DNA from: Arthrobacter sp. StoSoilB22
Lineage (GTDB): Bacteria > Actinomycetota > Actinomycetes > Actinomycetales > Micrococcaceae
Assembly (NCBI RefSeq): GCF_019977315.1
Contig: NZ_AP024652.1
Location: 2,170,001 to 2,234,000 of the forward strand
Direction: 5' to 3'
DNA length: 64,000 nucleotides
Shown here: positions 9,191-17,488 of the stretch, piece after piece
How positions within the stretch are numbered: the stretch's first letter is position 1
Layout: every line of letters starts with the position of its first letter
Position numbers and translations under genes: made by a program
Notes under the pieces: generated by a model
The model's database searches: none
Told to the model about the DNA's origin: nothing
What the model saw: the letters and a program-made list of their open reading frames with translations, nothing else

Positions 9191-10129
9191 ATGCTTAACG
9201 ATGAAAGTTTGGATTTATTTGATATCCGGCGACTTGCCCTCCTGGTGGAGGTGGTGGAACAGGGATCGATCACCGCGGCGGCGGACATCATGATGTATTC
9301 GCCATCGGCTGTCTCGCAGCAGCTGCGCAAATTGGAGCAGGAAGTGGGGCAGCCCCTGCTCAACCGGCGGTCCCGCGGTGTTGTCCCCACGGAGGCGGGG
9401 CAGGTGCTGGCAGGACATGCGCGGAAGATCGTGGGACAGATGCGCGCCGCCCGGTCCGACCTTGGCCAGATTGCCGGTTTGAACCGCGGCTCATTGACGG
9501 TTGGCACGTTCCCTACACTGGCCGGTTCATTTTTGCCCTTAGTGATCCGCGCCTTCAAGAAGCGCTACCCGGCGATTGGTCTCTCAGTGCGCAGCGCCCG
9601 CTTCGATGAATTGGTCTCGGACCTCGAATCCGGAGTGACCGGGTTGTGCTTGCTCTGGGACTACCCCTGGAACCGCTTCAACGACGAATCCATTCGGGTC
9701 ACGGAAGTCTTCCAAGAGAGCACGGTGATCCTTGTGGCCAAGGGGCACCCTTTGGCCGATCGCGACGAGGTGACCATGAAAGACCTCCGAAAGGAATCGT
9801 GGATAGTCCGCGCAGAGGCGCACCCGGTAGTGGAGGTACTTCAACGCTCCGCCCACGACGCCGGCTTTGAACCAAACATCGGATTCCTTGCCAACGATTA
9901 CCAAGAGGCTCAAGCCATGGTCAGCGTCGGCATGGGGGTGGCGATGGTCCCCAAGACAGCGGTGGCCTTGCAGCATCCGGATGTCAGGGTCCTCAGCCTA
10001 GGGGCCGAGGCACCCCTGCGCCGGGTTCTCTTGGCCCAACGCCAGGACAAGGTCTATGCGCCTGCGGAGGTGGCGTTCCACTCCACCCTGTTGGAAATAG
10101 CCCGTGAACGAGGCAACGACTATCTCTGA
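9191..10129 (+). CDS. LysR-family transcriptional regulator
   Basis: A 312-residue regulator with an N-terminal winged helix-turn-helix (ITAAADIMMYSPSAVSQQLR), a linker helix, and a two-lobed effector-binding domain. Start ATG 9191 was chosen over 9173 because GGAGAAGGG lies at a good distance before it. The upstream ATG would place that ribosome-binding site inside the gene. It is transcribed divergently from the PrpF-MatC pair across about 240 bp. LysR proteins usually control the divergent operon, so it probably senses the carboxylate or its product. Confidence 0.88.
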   Translation: MLNDESLDLFDIRRLALLVEVVEQGSITAAADIMMYSPSAVSQQLRKLEQEVGQPLLNRRSRGVVPTEAGQVLAGHARKIVGQMRAARSDLGQIAGLNRGSLTVGTFPTLAGSFLPLVIRAFKKRYPAIGLSVRSARFDELVSDLESGVTGLCLLWDYPWNRFNDESIRVTEVFQESTVILVAKGHPLADRDEVTMKDLRKESWIVRAEAHPVVEVLQRSAHDAGFEPNIGFLANDYQEAQAMVSVGMGVAMVPKTAVALQHPDVRVLSLGAEAPLRRVLLAQRQDKVYAPAEVAFHSTLLEIARERGNDYL

Positions 10130-10284
10130 GGTGGTGCATGGCATCGGACGCGCTAGGGCAGTGGGTCGACCCTTGGTACAGGCGTAGCGTTCGCTGACCC
10201 TGGTGGTTATCACCTATCAAGTGGCCTTGGTGAGGCGCATGTGCCATTGGGTGGCAGTCGTCCACCCACCTTCGATTACCGCCA

Positions 10285-10325
10285 CCCCCCTTGCCGCCCC
10301 GCGGCCGGGGGGTTGTTTGTTGTTG
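10285..10325 (+). terminator. Probable intrinsic terminator before the inositol locus
   Basis: A GC-rich hairpin: CCCCCC (10285-10290) and GCCGC (10293-10297) pair with GCGGC (10301-10305) and GGGGGG (10307-10312), then TTGTTTGTTGTT follows. It is 155 bases past the LysR stop and would insulate the tautomerase promoter. The 10130-10284 stretch before it shows no gene. Confidence 0.6.
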
Positions 10326-10348
10326 GCACCAAGGGAATCACGGCACCC

Positions 10349-10391
10349 TTGAATTTCGAAGATGCAGTTTGTTAGTATGACAGGACAAACT
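10349..10391 (+). promoter_or_regulatory. Promoter and putative IolR operator of the tautomerase gene
   Basis: A -35-like TTGAAT (10349-10354) and -10-like TAGTAT (10373-10378) are 18 bp apart. The site TGACAGGACA (10378-10387) covers the expected transcription start. It is nested in the inverted repeat AGTTTGT/ACAAACT (10366-10372 and 10385-10391). The same 10-mer pattern recurs before iolC, before the ABC transporter genes and before iolR. Confidence 0.6.
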
Positions 10392-10404
10392 AGGAGAGAA
10401 AAAC

Positions 10405-10809
10405 ATGCCGCTTGTTCGAATCGACGTCAATCAAGGCCGCACCCCGGAGGAATTGACCGCGCTGAGCCGCGCTGTTCACGATGCCATCCTTGCGGAATAT
10501 GGGATACCGGAGCGCGATTACTTCCACATTCTCACCGAGCATCCCCAGGGTCAGATTATTGCCCAGGACGCCGGCCTCGGGTTTGAGCGCACTTCCGGGA
10601 TGGTGATGATCCAGATCTTTACGCAGGGTGGCCGCAGCCAGGATGCCAAGAGTTCGTTATTTGCGGCAATCGCCAGCAGTCTGGCTGAGGTGGGAGTGCC
10701 GGGTGAGGACGTCTTTGTGGGCTATGTGGAGAACTCGCCAGGTGACTGGTCGTTCGGCTTTGGCCGCAGTCAGTATGTCACAGGCGAGCTGGCCGTGCCG
10801 AGCAGGTAA
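10405..10809 (+). CDS. Tautomerase-superfamily protein
   Basis: A 134-residue protein beginning Met-Pro-Leu-Val. Removal of Met would expose the catalytic N-terminal Pro used by 4-oxalocrotonate-tautomerase-like enzymes. The length and the C-terminal pattern (NSPGDWSFGFGRSQYV) match the longer tautomerase_2-type proteins. AGGAG lies 8 bases before the ATG. It is the first gene of the inositol locus and carries its own copy of the putative IolR site, so it may act on a keto-inositol or dione intermediate. That role is inference, since the family has many substrates. Confidence 0.78.
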   Translation: MPLVRIDVNQGRTPEELTALSRAVHDAILAEYGIPERDYFHILTEHPQGQIIAQDAGLGFERTSGMVMIQIFTQGGRSQDAKSSLFAAIASSLAEVGVPGEDVFVGYVENSPGDWSFGFGRSQYVTGELAVPSR

Positions 10810-10835
10810 TGGCACCCGGTGTCATGTTGTAAATA

Positions 10836-10880
10836 TGTCAGTACAAACCTTTGACAGGACATTGAATCTGGTGCAAAGTA
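10836..10880 (+). promoter_or_regulatory. iolC operon promoter with two putative IolR operators
   Basis: A consensus -35 TTGACA (10851-10856) is followed 17 bp later by a weak -10 (CAAAGT, 10874-10879). Operator-like TGTCAGTACA (10836-10845) lies just upstream and TGACAGGACA (10852-10861) overlaps the -35. This geometry predicts repression by exclusion of RNA polymerase when inositol is absent. Confidence 0.6.
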
Positions 10881-10971
10881 GTCCTGTGGCCCCGCTCACT
10901 GAGGGGTGGCAAGGCATTGGGGCCCAGCGCTCAAAGGTTTAGAGTTCACAAGAGAAAGGTCAACGATCATC

Positions 10972-12006
10972 GTGACCCACGAACTGCTTACGATCGGGCG
11001 CATCAGCGTTGATATCTACCCGAACGACATCGGAGTGGACCTTGAGGACGTAACGTCCTTTGGGAAATACCTTGGAGGTTCGCCCTCCAACGTAGCCGTC
11101 GCCGCGGCGCGTCACGGCCGACGCGCGGGCGTCATCACCCGTACCGGCGATGACGCCTTCGGAAACTACCTGCACCGGGAACTGCACAAGTTCAATGTGG
11201 ACGATTCTTTCGTCTCCGCGGTCAAGGAATACCCCACGGCGGTGACCTTCTGCGCGATCAAACCGGCCACGGACGAATTCCCACTCTACTTTTACGGCCG
11301 TTTTCCCTCGGCACCGGACCTGCAGATCAAGGCTGCAGAGCTGGACCTGGCGGCCATCCGTGACGCCGGCATTTTCTGGTCCACCGTCACCGGCCTGTGC
11401 CAGGAACCCAGCCGCGAAGCCCACATCAAAGCCCATCAGGCCCGGCCCCGTGCCGGACTGAAGCAAGGTCAGTTCACCATCTTGGATCTGGACTACCGTC
11501 CCATGTTCTGGGCCTCCGAAGCCGAAGCCCGCACCGAAGTTGCCAAGGTCCTCCCTCACGTCACTGTTGCCATTGGAAACGATAAGGAATGTGCAGTTGC
11601 CGTAGGTGAGGGCACCCCTGACGAGCAGGCGGACCGCCTACTGGATGCCGGCGTCGAAATTGCCGTCGTGAAGCTTGGCGCGGAAGGCGTGATGGCCAAA
11701 ACCCGCACCGAGCGCGTGGTCTCCGCCCCTGTCCCGGTGGAAACCGTCAATGGCCTGGGTGCCGGCGACTCCTTTGGCGGCGCCTTCTGTCACGGGCTGC
11801 TGTCCGGTTGGCCGCTGTCCGAGGTCCTGGACTACGCGAACGCCTCCGGTGCGATCGTCGCCTCACGCCTCTCCTGCGCTGATGCCATGCCGACGCCGGA
11901 CGAGGTCACCTCGCTGCTCACTGAACGAGGCCGCCCCATCCCCGGTGCGGCTTCGGCAGCTGCCACAGTCGGAGCCTCCACCCTTGCAGAAGGAGCAGTT
12001 CGTTGA
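10972..12006 (+). CDS. iolC: 5-dehydro-2-deoxygluconokinase
   Basis: A 344-residue PfkB/ribokinase-family kinase that phosphorylates 5-dehydro-2-deoxygluconate in myo-inositol breakdown. The N-terminal GGSPSNVAVAAARHG substrate/fold motif and the C-terminal GLGAGDSFGGAF motif with catalytic Asp (D266) are present. Start GTG 10972 was chosen because the family begins close to the first strand (LTIGRISVD). AAAGG lies upstream at slightly long spacing. It is the first gene of the long iol operon and its stop overlaps the TTG start of the aldolase gene. Confidence 0.93.
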   Translation: MTHELLTIGRISVDIYPNDIGVDLEDVTSFGKYLGGSPSNVAVAAARHGRRAGVITRTGDDAFGNYLHRELHKFNVDDSFVSAVKEYPTAVTFCAIKPATDEFPLYFYGRFPSAPDLQIKAAELDLAAIRDAGIFWSTVTGLCQEPSREAHIKAHQARPRAGLKQGQFTILDLDYRPMFWASEAEARTEVAKVLPHVTVAIGNDKECAVAVGEGTPDEQADRLLDAGVEIAVVKLGAEGVMAKTRTERVVSAPVPVETVNGLGAGDSFGGAFCHGLLSGWPLSEVLDYANASGAIVASRLSCADAMPTPDEVTSLLTERGRPIPGAASAAATVGASTLAEGAVR

Positions 12007-12965
12007 GCGCCAACGATGACCCCCGCCGTTACGAGCATTTGAGCCGTATCAGGTTGGAGGACCCCGAGGCCGTGGCCCGCGCTGCAGCCACCCGCCGCCG
12101 TCACCCCGGCCTGAAACACAACACGCAGAACTTCATCGTCGCTGCAGACCATCCTGCCCGCGGCGCCCTCGCCGTTGGTCCACAGCCCATGGCCATGGCG
12201 GATCGCAGGGACCTCCTGGACCGTCTGCAGATTGCCTTGGCGAACCCTGCCGTTGATGGCATCCTCGCCTCGCCGGACATCATGGACGACCTCCTGTTGC
12301 TGGGGGCCTTGGAAGGCAAACTCGTCTTCGGTTCCATGAACCGTGGTGGACTGGCCGGCCTGGTCAACGAGTTCGATGACCGTTTCACCGGCCATACTGC
12401 CGCTGCGCTGGAAGCGCTCGGTGCCGATGGCGGCAAAATGCTCACACGCATCTGCCTCGGCGACCCGGACACTGTGGCCACTCTTGAAGCCACGGCGAAA
12501 GCCATCGATTCGCTGGCCGAGCGCAAGCTCATCGCTATGGTTGAGCCGTTCCTCTCTGTCCGTGATGCGCACGGAAAGGTCCGCAACGACCTCCGTGCAG
12601 ATGCCGTGATCAAGTCTGTGGGTATTGCCGAGGGCCTTGGTTCCACTAGCGCCTATACCTGGATGAAGCTCCCGGTGGTGGCTGAGATGGAACGCGTCAT
12701 GGCGTCCACCACCATGCCCACTGTGTTGTTGGGTGGTGACCCTGACGGAAGTCAGGACGAGGTGTTCGCCAGCTGGCAGGCAGCTCTGGCATTGCCAGGC
12801 GTCCGCGGCCTCACGGTGGGCAGGACGTTGCTTTACCCGCACGACGGCGATGTGGCGGGTGCCGTTGCGACTGCGGCCTCGCTGCTGAACAACACTGCGC
12901 CCGTGGCCGCCGCTGCGGACAAGCGCACCTTGGCAGACCGTATTCCAGTGAAAGTATCGGAGTAG
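12003..12965 (+). CDS. Cgl0158-type class I aldolase of the inositol pathway
   Basis: A 320-residue (beta/alpha)8-barrel protein of the actinobacterial Cgl0158 family, related to DeoC/LacD-type Schiff-base aldolases. It probably cleaves 2-deoxy-5-keto-gluconate 6-phosphate to dihydroxyacetone phosphate and malonate semialdehyde, the step done by IolJ in Bacillus. That role is inferred from position between iolC and iolD and from the lack of an iolJ-like gene. Start TTG 12003 overlaps the iolC stop and follows AGAAGGAGCAG, so translation is coupled. Motifs seen include IVAADHPARG near the N-terminus and TSAYTWMKLPV, with a likely Schiff-base Lys. Confidence 0.8.
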   Translation: MSANDDPRRYEHLSRIRLEDPEAVARAAATRRRHPGLKHNTQNFIVAADHPARGALAVGPQPMAMADRRDLLDRLQIALANPAVDGILASPDIMDDLLLLGALEGKLVFGSMNRGGLAGLVNEFDDRFTGHTAAALEALGADGGKMLTRICLGDPDTVATLEATAKAIDSLAERKLIAMVEPFLSVRDAHGKVRNDLRADAVIKSVGIAEGLGSTSAYTWMKLPVVAEMERVMASTTMPTVLLGGDPDGSQDEVFASWQAALALPGVRGLTVGRTLLYPHDGDVAGAVATAASLLNNTAPVAAAADKRTLADRIPVKVSE

Positions 12966-12971
12966 CTAGTA

Positions 12972-14918
12972 ATGGGTACAGCAACCCGTCGGATGACCGT
13001 GGCCCAGGCTGTGGTCGAGTTCCTTTCCAAGCAGTACACGGTGGATTCCATTAATGGTGTGGAGTACCGTGAGCGGCTGATTCCGGGCACGTTCGGCATC
13101 TTCGGACACGGCAACGTGGCCGGCGTGGGCCAGGCGTTGAAGCAGTACCAGGCCGCGGACCCCACGATCATGCCGTACTACCAGGGCCGCAATGAGCAGG
13201 CCCAGGTCCACCAGGCCGTGGGCTACGCACGCCACACCCGCCGCCGCCAGACGTTCGCCATCAGCACTTCCATTGGCCCGGGTTCCTCGAACCTGCTGAC
13301 CGGCGCCGCATTGGCCACCACCAACCGTTTGCCTGTACTCCTGCTGCCCAGTGACACGTTCGCCACGCGCGCCGCTGATCCCGTACTGCAGCAGCTGGAG
13401 CTCCCGTACGCGTATGACATCACGGTCAACGATGCCTTCCGTCCGCTGTCCAAGTTCTTCGACCGGGTCTCCCGCCCGGAACAGCTCTTCTCAGCGTTCC
13501 ACCACGGACTCCGCGTTCTCACGGACCCCGCGGAGACCGGCGCGGTCACGATTTCACTGCCGCAAGATGTCCAGGCCGAGGCTTTCGACGTTCCCGAAGA
13601 GTTCCTGGCCGAGCGGGAGTGGCGGATCCGCCGTCCCGAGGCCGAGGATGACGACATCCGCCGCGCCGTGGAGGCCATCCGGGCAGCTAAACGACCGCTG
13701 ATCATCGCCGGCGGCGGAGTCCTTTACGCCTACGCCAATGATGAACTCGCCACATTTGCTGAGCTGACGGGCATTCCGGTGGGTAACACGCAGGCCGGTG
13801 TCGGTGTCCTGCCGTGGGACCACCAGCACTCGCTCGGTGCGGTCGGCTCCACAGGCACGACGGCGGCCAACGCCATCGCTGCCGAAGCGGACCTCATCAT
13901 TGGCATCGGGACCCGCTACGAGGACTTCACTACCGCGTCCCGCACGGCGTTCCAGAACCCGGACGTGAAGTTCGTGAACATCAACGTTGCAGCGATTGAC
14001 GCCTACAAGCATGGAACCACACTGCCGATCGTCGCCGATGCCCGCAAGGCACTGGTGAAGCTCAACCAAGCACTGAGTGGTTACCGGGTGGGTGCCGATC
14101 TGGAAGACAAGGTCGCAGCGGAGAAGAAACGCTGGAACGCAACCGTGGACGAGGCCTTCGAGACCCGCTACACGCCGCTGCCGGCCCAGAACGAGATCAT
14201 CGGGGCCACCAACAAGGCCATGGATGACCACGACGTTGTCATCTGCGCCGCCGGTTCGCTGCCCGGTGACCTGCACAAGATGTGGCGAGTCCGCGACCCC
14301 TTCGGCTACCACGTGGAGTACGCGTACTCCTGCATGGGCTACGAAATTCCGGGAGGGCTGGGCGTGAAGCGCGCAGCCCTGGCCGAAGCCGCTGCCGGTG
14401 GTCCGGACAGGGATGTGGTGGTCATGGTGGGGGACGGCTCCTACCTGATGATGCACACCGAACTGGTCACCGCCGTCGCCGAACGCATCAAACTGATCGT
14501 GGTCCTCATCCAGAACCACGGCTACGCCTCCATCGGTTCACTGTCCGAATCACTCGGTTCCCAGCGCTTCGGCACGCAGTACCGGGTCCTGGACAAGGAA
14601 CAGCACAGCTTCGACGCCGGCGAGAACCTTCCCATCGACCTCGCCACCAACGCTGAGTCGCTGGGAGCCAAGGTCATCCGGATCGAACCTGGTGAGAACG
14701 TCATTGAGGCCCTCGGCGCCGCCATCAAGGAAGCCAAAGCAGCCCCGGAAACGGGCCCCATCGTGATCCACGTTGAGTCCGATCCTTTGCTGGATGCCCC
14801 GAGCTCCGAGTCCTGGTGGGATGTTCCCGTCTCGCAGGTCTCAAACCTGGAATCCACCCAGCAGGCCTACAAGACGTATACAGACCACAAGAACCGCCAG
14901 CGTAAGCTGCTCGGCTAG
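12972..14918 (+). CDS. iolD: 3D-(3,5/4)-trihydroxycyclohexane-1,2-dione acylhydrolase
   Basis: A 648-residue thiamine-diphosphate enzyme that opens the inositol ring by hydrolysing the trihydroxy-dione to 5-deoxyglucuronate. The N-terminal domain includes GNVAGVGQAL and the catalytic-Glu region YYQGRNEQAQVHQAVGYA. The TPP/Mg motif GDGS starts near residue 487, followed by LIQNHGYASIGSLSES. The length fits IolD. It lies 6 bp after the aldolase gene in the same operon. Confidence 0.95.
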   Translation: MGTATRRMTVAQAVVEFLSKQYTVDSINGVEYRERLIPGTFGIFGHGNVAGVGQALKQYQAADPTIMPYYQGRNEQAQVHQAVGYARHTRRRQTFAISTSIGPGSSNLLTGAALATTNRLPVLLLPSDTFATRAADPVLQQLELPYAYDITVNDAFRPLSKFFDRVSRPEQLFSAFHHGLRVLTDPAETGAVTISLPQDVQAEAFDVPEEFLAEREWRIRRPEAEDDDIRRAVEAIRAAKRPLIIAGGGVLYAYANDELATFAELTGIPVGNTQAGVGVLPWDHQHSLGAVGSTGTTAANAIAAEADLIIGIGTRYEDFTTASRTAFQNPDVKFVNINVAAIDAYKHGTTLPIVADARKALVKLNQALSGYRVGADLEDKVAAEKKRWNATVDEAFETRYTPLPAQNEIIGATNKAMDDHDVVICAAGSLPGDLHKMWRVRDPFGYHVEYAYSCMGYEIPGGLGVKRAALAEAAAGGPDRDVVVMVGDGSYLMMHTELVTAVAERIKLIVVLIQNHGYASIGSLSESLGSQRFGTQYRVLDKEQHSFDAGENLPIDLATNAESLGAKVIRIEPGENVIEALGAAIKEAKAAPETGPIVIHVESDPLLDAPSSESWWDVPVSQVSNLESTQQAYKTYTDHKNRQRKLLG

Positions 14919-14963
14919 TCACAGCCCCGCCCTAAAAGCCACAGACCACAAGGAAGTCCGCAC

Positions 14964-16475
14964 ATGTCGACGACGACCACACTGACCACCATCCACCACT
15001 TCATCAACGGCGCTGAAACCACCGGCGAAGGCGACCGCACCCAGCCCGTCTACAATCCGGCCACCGGTCAGGTTTCCGCGGAGCTGCGTCTGGCCAACGA
15101 AGCCGATCTGAACACCACGGTGGCTGCCGCGAAGAAGGCCACGGAGTCCTGGGGCGATATTTCCCTTGCCAAGCGCACCGCGGTGTTGTTCAAGTTCCGT
15201 GAACTCGTCGCCGCACATGTCGATGACTTGGCCGAGCTGATCACCGCGGAGCACGGCAAGGTCCTCTCCGACGCTAAGGGCGAGATCGGCCGCGGCCTGG
15301 AAGTCATCGAGTTCGCCTGTGGCATCCCGCAGCTGCTCAAGGGCGACTACTCGGACCAGGTCTCCACGGGCATCGATGTTTTCTCCTTCCGCGAGCCGCT
15401 GGGTGTGGTTGCAGGCATTACCCCGTTCAATTTCCCGGTCATGGTGCCGTTGTGGATGGCGCCGATGGCCATCGCTACCGGTAACGCGTTCATCCTCAAG
15501 CCCTCCGAGCGTGATCCGTCCGCCCCGATGCTGCTCGCCAAGCTCTGGAAGCAGGCCGGCCTGCCCGATGGCGTGTTCCAGGTCCTGCACGGCGGCAAAG
15601 AAACCGTCGACGGCCTGCTGACCCACCCGGACGTGGACGGCATCTCGTTTGTCGGCTCCACCCCGATCGCGCAGTACGTCCACGAGACAGCTACCAAGCA
15701 CGGCAAGCGCGTGCAGGCCCTGGGCGGGGCGAAGAACCACGCCATCGTGATGCCCGACGCTGACCTGGACAACGCTGCCGATCACCTCGCCGCCGCCGCG
15801 TTCGGTTCCGCCGGTGAGCGTTGCATGGCGATCTCCGTCGCCGTTGCTGTGGGTGACGCAGCGGACCTGATCGTGAAAAAGGTCCAGGAACGCGCCTTGG
15901 CCATCAAGGTGAGCAACGGCACCGAACCCGACGCCGACATGGGCCCGGTCATCACCCCGGCCTCCAAAGAACGCATCGTCAAGATCGTCACCGAAGCCGA
16001 AACCGCCGGCGCCGCGATGGTGGTGGACGGCCGGGACTTGGTGGTCCCGGGCCACGAAGACGGCTTCTGGGTGGGCCCCACGGTGATCGATCACGTCAAG
16101 ACCGAAATGACCGCGTACACCGAGGAAATCTTCGGACCCGTCCTGGTAGTGGTCCGCGTGGCCGACCTCGAAGAGGGCATCAAGCTTATTAACTCCAACC
16201 CGTACGGCAACGGCACCGCGATCTTCACCTCCTCGGGAGCGAACGCTCGTAAGTTCCAGCGCTCGGTGACCGTGGGCATGGTGGGCATCAACGTGCCGCT
16301 GCCCGTCCCGGTGGCCTACCACTCCTTCGGCGGGTGGAAGAACTCCCTCTTCGGCGACAAACACATCTATGGCCCCGAAGGCGTCTCCTTCTACACCCGA
16401 GGCAAAGTCATCACCTCCCGCTGGCCCGAACCCACCCATGCCTCCGGCGCCTCCTACAACTTCCCCTCCAACTAG
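14964..16475 (+). CDS. iolA: CoA-acylating malonate/methylmalonate-semialdehyde dehydrogenase
   Basis: A 503-residue aldehyde dehydrogenase of the MmsA/IolA type. It converts malonate semialdehyde to acetyl-CoA using NAD+ and CoA. The catalytic Cys is C287 in GERCMAIS, the position found in Bacillus IolA. The cofactor-binding GSTPIA segment and the C-terminal FGGWKNSLFGD motif are also present. AAGGAAG before the ATG is a good ribosome-binding site. It closes the pathway to central metabolism. Confidence 0.94.
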   Translation: MSTTTTLTTIHHFINGAETTGEGDRTQPVYNPATGQVSAELRLANEADLNTTVAAAKKATESWGDISLAKRTAVLFKFRELVAAHVDDLAELITAEHGKVLSDAKGEIGRGLEVIEFACGIPQLLKGDYSDQVSTGIDVFSFREPLGVVAGITPFNFPVMVPLWMAPMAIATGNAFILKPSERDPSAPMLLAKLWKQAGLPDGVFQVLHGGKETVDGLLTHPDVDGISFVGSTPIAQYVHETATKHGKRVQALGGAKNHAIVMPDADLDNAADHLAAAAFGSAGERCMAISVAVAVGDAADLIVKKVQERALAIKVSNGTEPDADMGPVITPASKERIVKIVTEAETAGAAMVVDGRDLVVPGHEDGFWVGPTVIDHVKTEMTAYTEEIFGPVLVVVRVADLEEGIKLINSNPYGNGTAIFTSSGANARKFQRSVTVGMVGINVPLPVPVAYHSFGGWKNSLFGDKHIYGPEGVSFYTRGKVITSRWPEPTHASGASYNFPSN

Positions 16476-16508
16476 ATCCCCGCCGCCACAAAGGAAGACA
16501 AAGCCGTC

Positions 16509-17426
16509 ATGACTGATGTCGAGAACAAGCTGATCATCGGCACCGCCCCCGACTCCTGGGGTGTGTGGTTTGCCGATGATCCCCAGCAAACACCGTGGGA
16601 GCGTTTCCTGGATGAGGTTGCCGAATCCGGTTACAAGTGGATTGAACTGGGTCCGTACGGCTACCTGCCAAACGACCCAACGCGCTTGGCAGAGGAGCTC
16701 AAGCAGCGCGACCTCAAGGTCACCGCAGGAACGGTCTTCACTGCTTTCCACCGTGGCGCGAAGCAATACGACGAAGCATGGGAGCCGGCCCGTAAGGTTG
16801 CTGAACTGACGGCAGCCATGGGCGGCGAACACATTGTGGTCATTCCCGCGATGTGGCGCGATGACGTTACCGGCGAAGCCGTGGAGAGCGGTGAACTTAC
16901 CGACGAGCAGTGGGCTGACTTGTTCGCCGGCCACAACCGCATGGGCAAGGTGCTGCTGGAGGACTTTGGATTGAACCAGCAGTTCCACTCGCACGCTGAC
17001 TCGCACGTCGGTGCGCAGAAGGACATCGAAACCCTGCTGGCAGCGACGGATCCGCAATACTTGAACCTGTGCCTGGACACCGGGCACGCTGAATACTGTG
17101 GTGCATCCAGCCTGGAACTCATCAAGAACTACCCGGACCGCATCGGCTACCTGCACCTCAAGCAGATCAACCCCGAGGTCCTTGCCGAGGTCAACGAGAA
17201 GAACATGACCTGGGCAGCTGCCAACCTGGCAGGCGTCATGACCGAACCGCCCAACGGCCTTCCGGACCTGCGCGCGGTGATCGAAGCGGTGGAAGGGCTC
17301 AACCGGCCGATTTTCGGCATCGTTGAACAGGACATGTACCCGGTAGCGTTCGATGTACCGATGCCCATCGCTAAACGAACCCGTAACTACCTGCTCTCCT
17401 GCGGCTCCCGTACGCGCATTCAGTAG
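16509..17426 (+). CDS. iolE: Inosose dehydratase (myo-inosose-2 dehydratase)
   Basis: A 305-residue xylose-isomerase-like TIM-barrel protein that dehydrates scyllo-inosose (2-keto-myo-inositol) to the dione used by IolD. Family hallmarks are the N-terminal GTAPDSWGVWFADD, FHSHADSHVG and CLDTGHAEY metal-site segments, and a C-terminal VEQDMYP. AAGGAAG precedes the ATG. It lies between iolA and iolG in the same direction. Confidence 0.93.
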   Translation: MTDVENKLIIGTAPDSWGVWFADDPQQTPWERFLDEVAESGYKWIELGPYGYLPNDPTRLAEELKQRDLKVTAGTVFTAFHRGAKQYDEAWEPARKVAELTAAMGGEHIVVIPAMWRDDVTGEAVESGELTDEQWADLFAGHNRMGKVLLEDFGLNQQFHSHADSHVGAQKDIETLLAATDPQYLNLCLDTGHAEYCGASSLELIKNYPDRIGYLHLKQINPEVLAEVNEKNMTWAAANLAGVMTEPPNGLPDLRAVIEAVEGLNRPIFGIVEQDMYPVAFDVPMPIAKRTRNYLLSCGSRTRIQ

Positions 17427-17488
17427 TAACGCGGTCCACTAACGGCTGCCAGCAGCACCCCAGAAAAACCTCACGAAGGACAGATACA

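Noticed and set aside
11832..12842. A 336-codon minus-strand frame opposite the aldolase gene
   Set aside because: Shadow of the aldolase gene; no ribosome-binding site or recognisable domain.
13554..14519. A 321-codon minus-strand frame opposite iolD
   Set aside because: Composition is that of an antisense frame and it lies wholly in a conserved TPP enzyme gene.
14919..17156. A 745-codon open frame on the minus strand across iolA and iolE
   Set aside because: It is antisense to two well-supported genes, has a His/Gly/Val-biased composition typical of GC-rich shadow frames, and matches no family.
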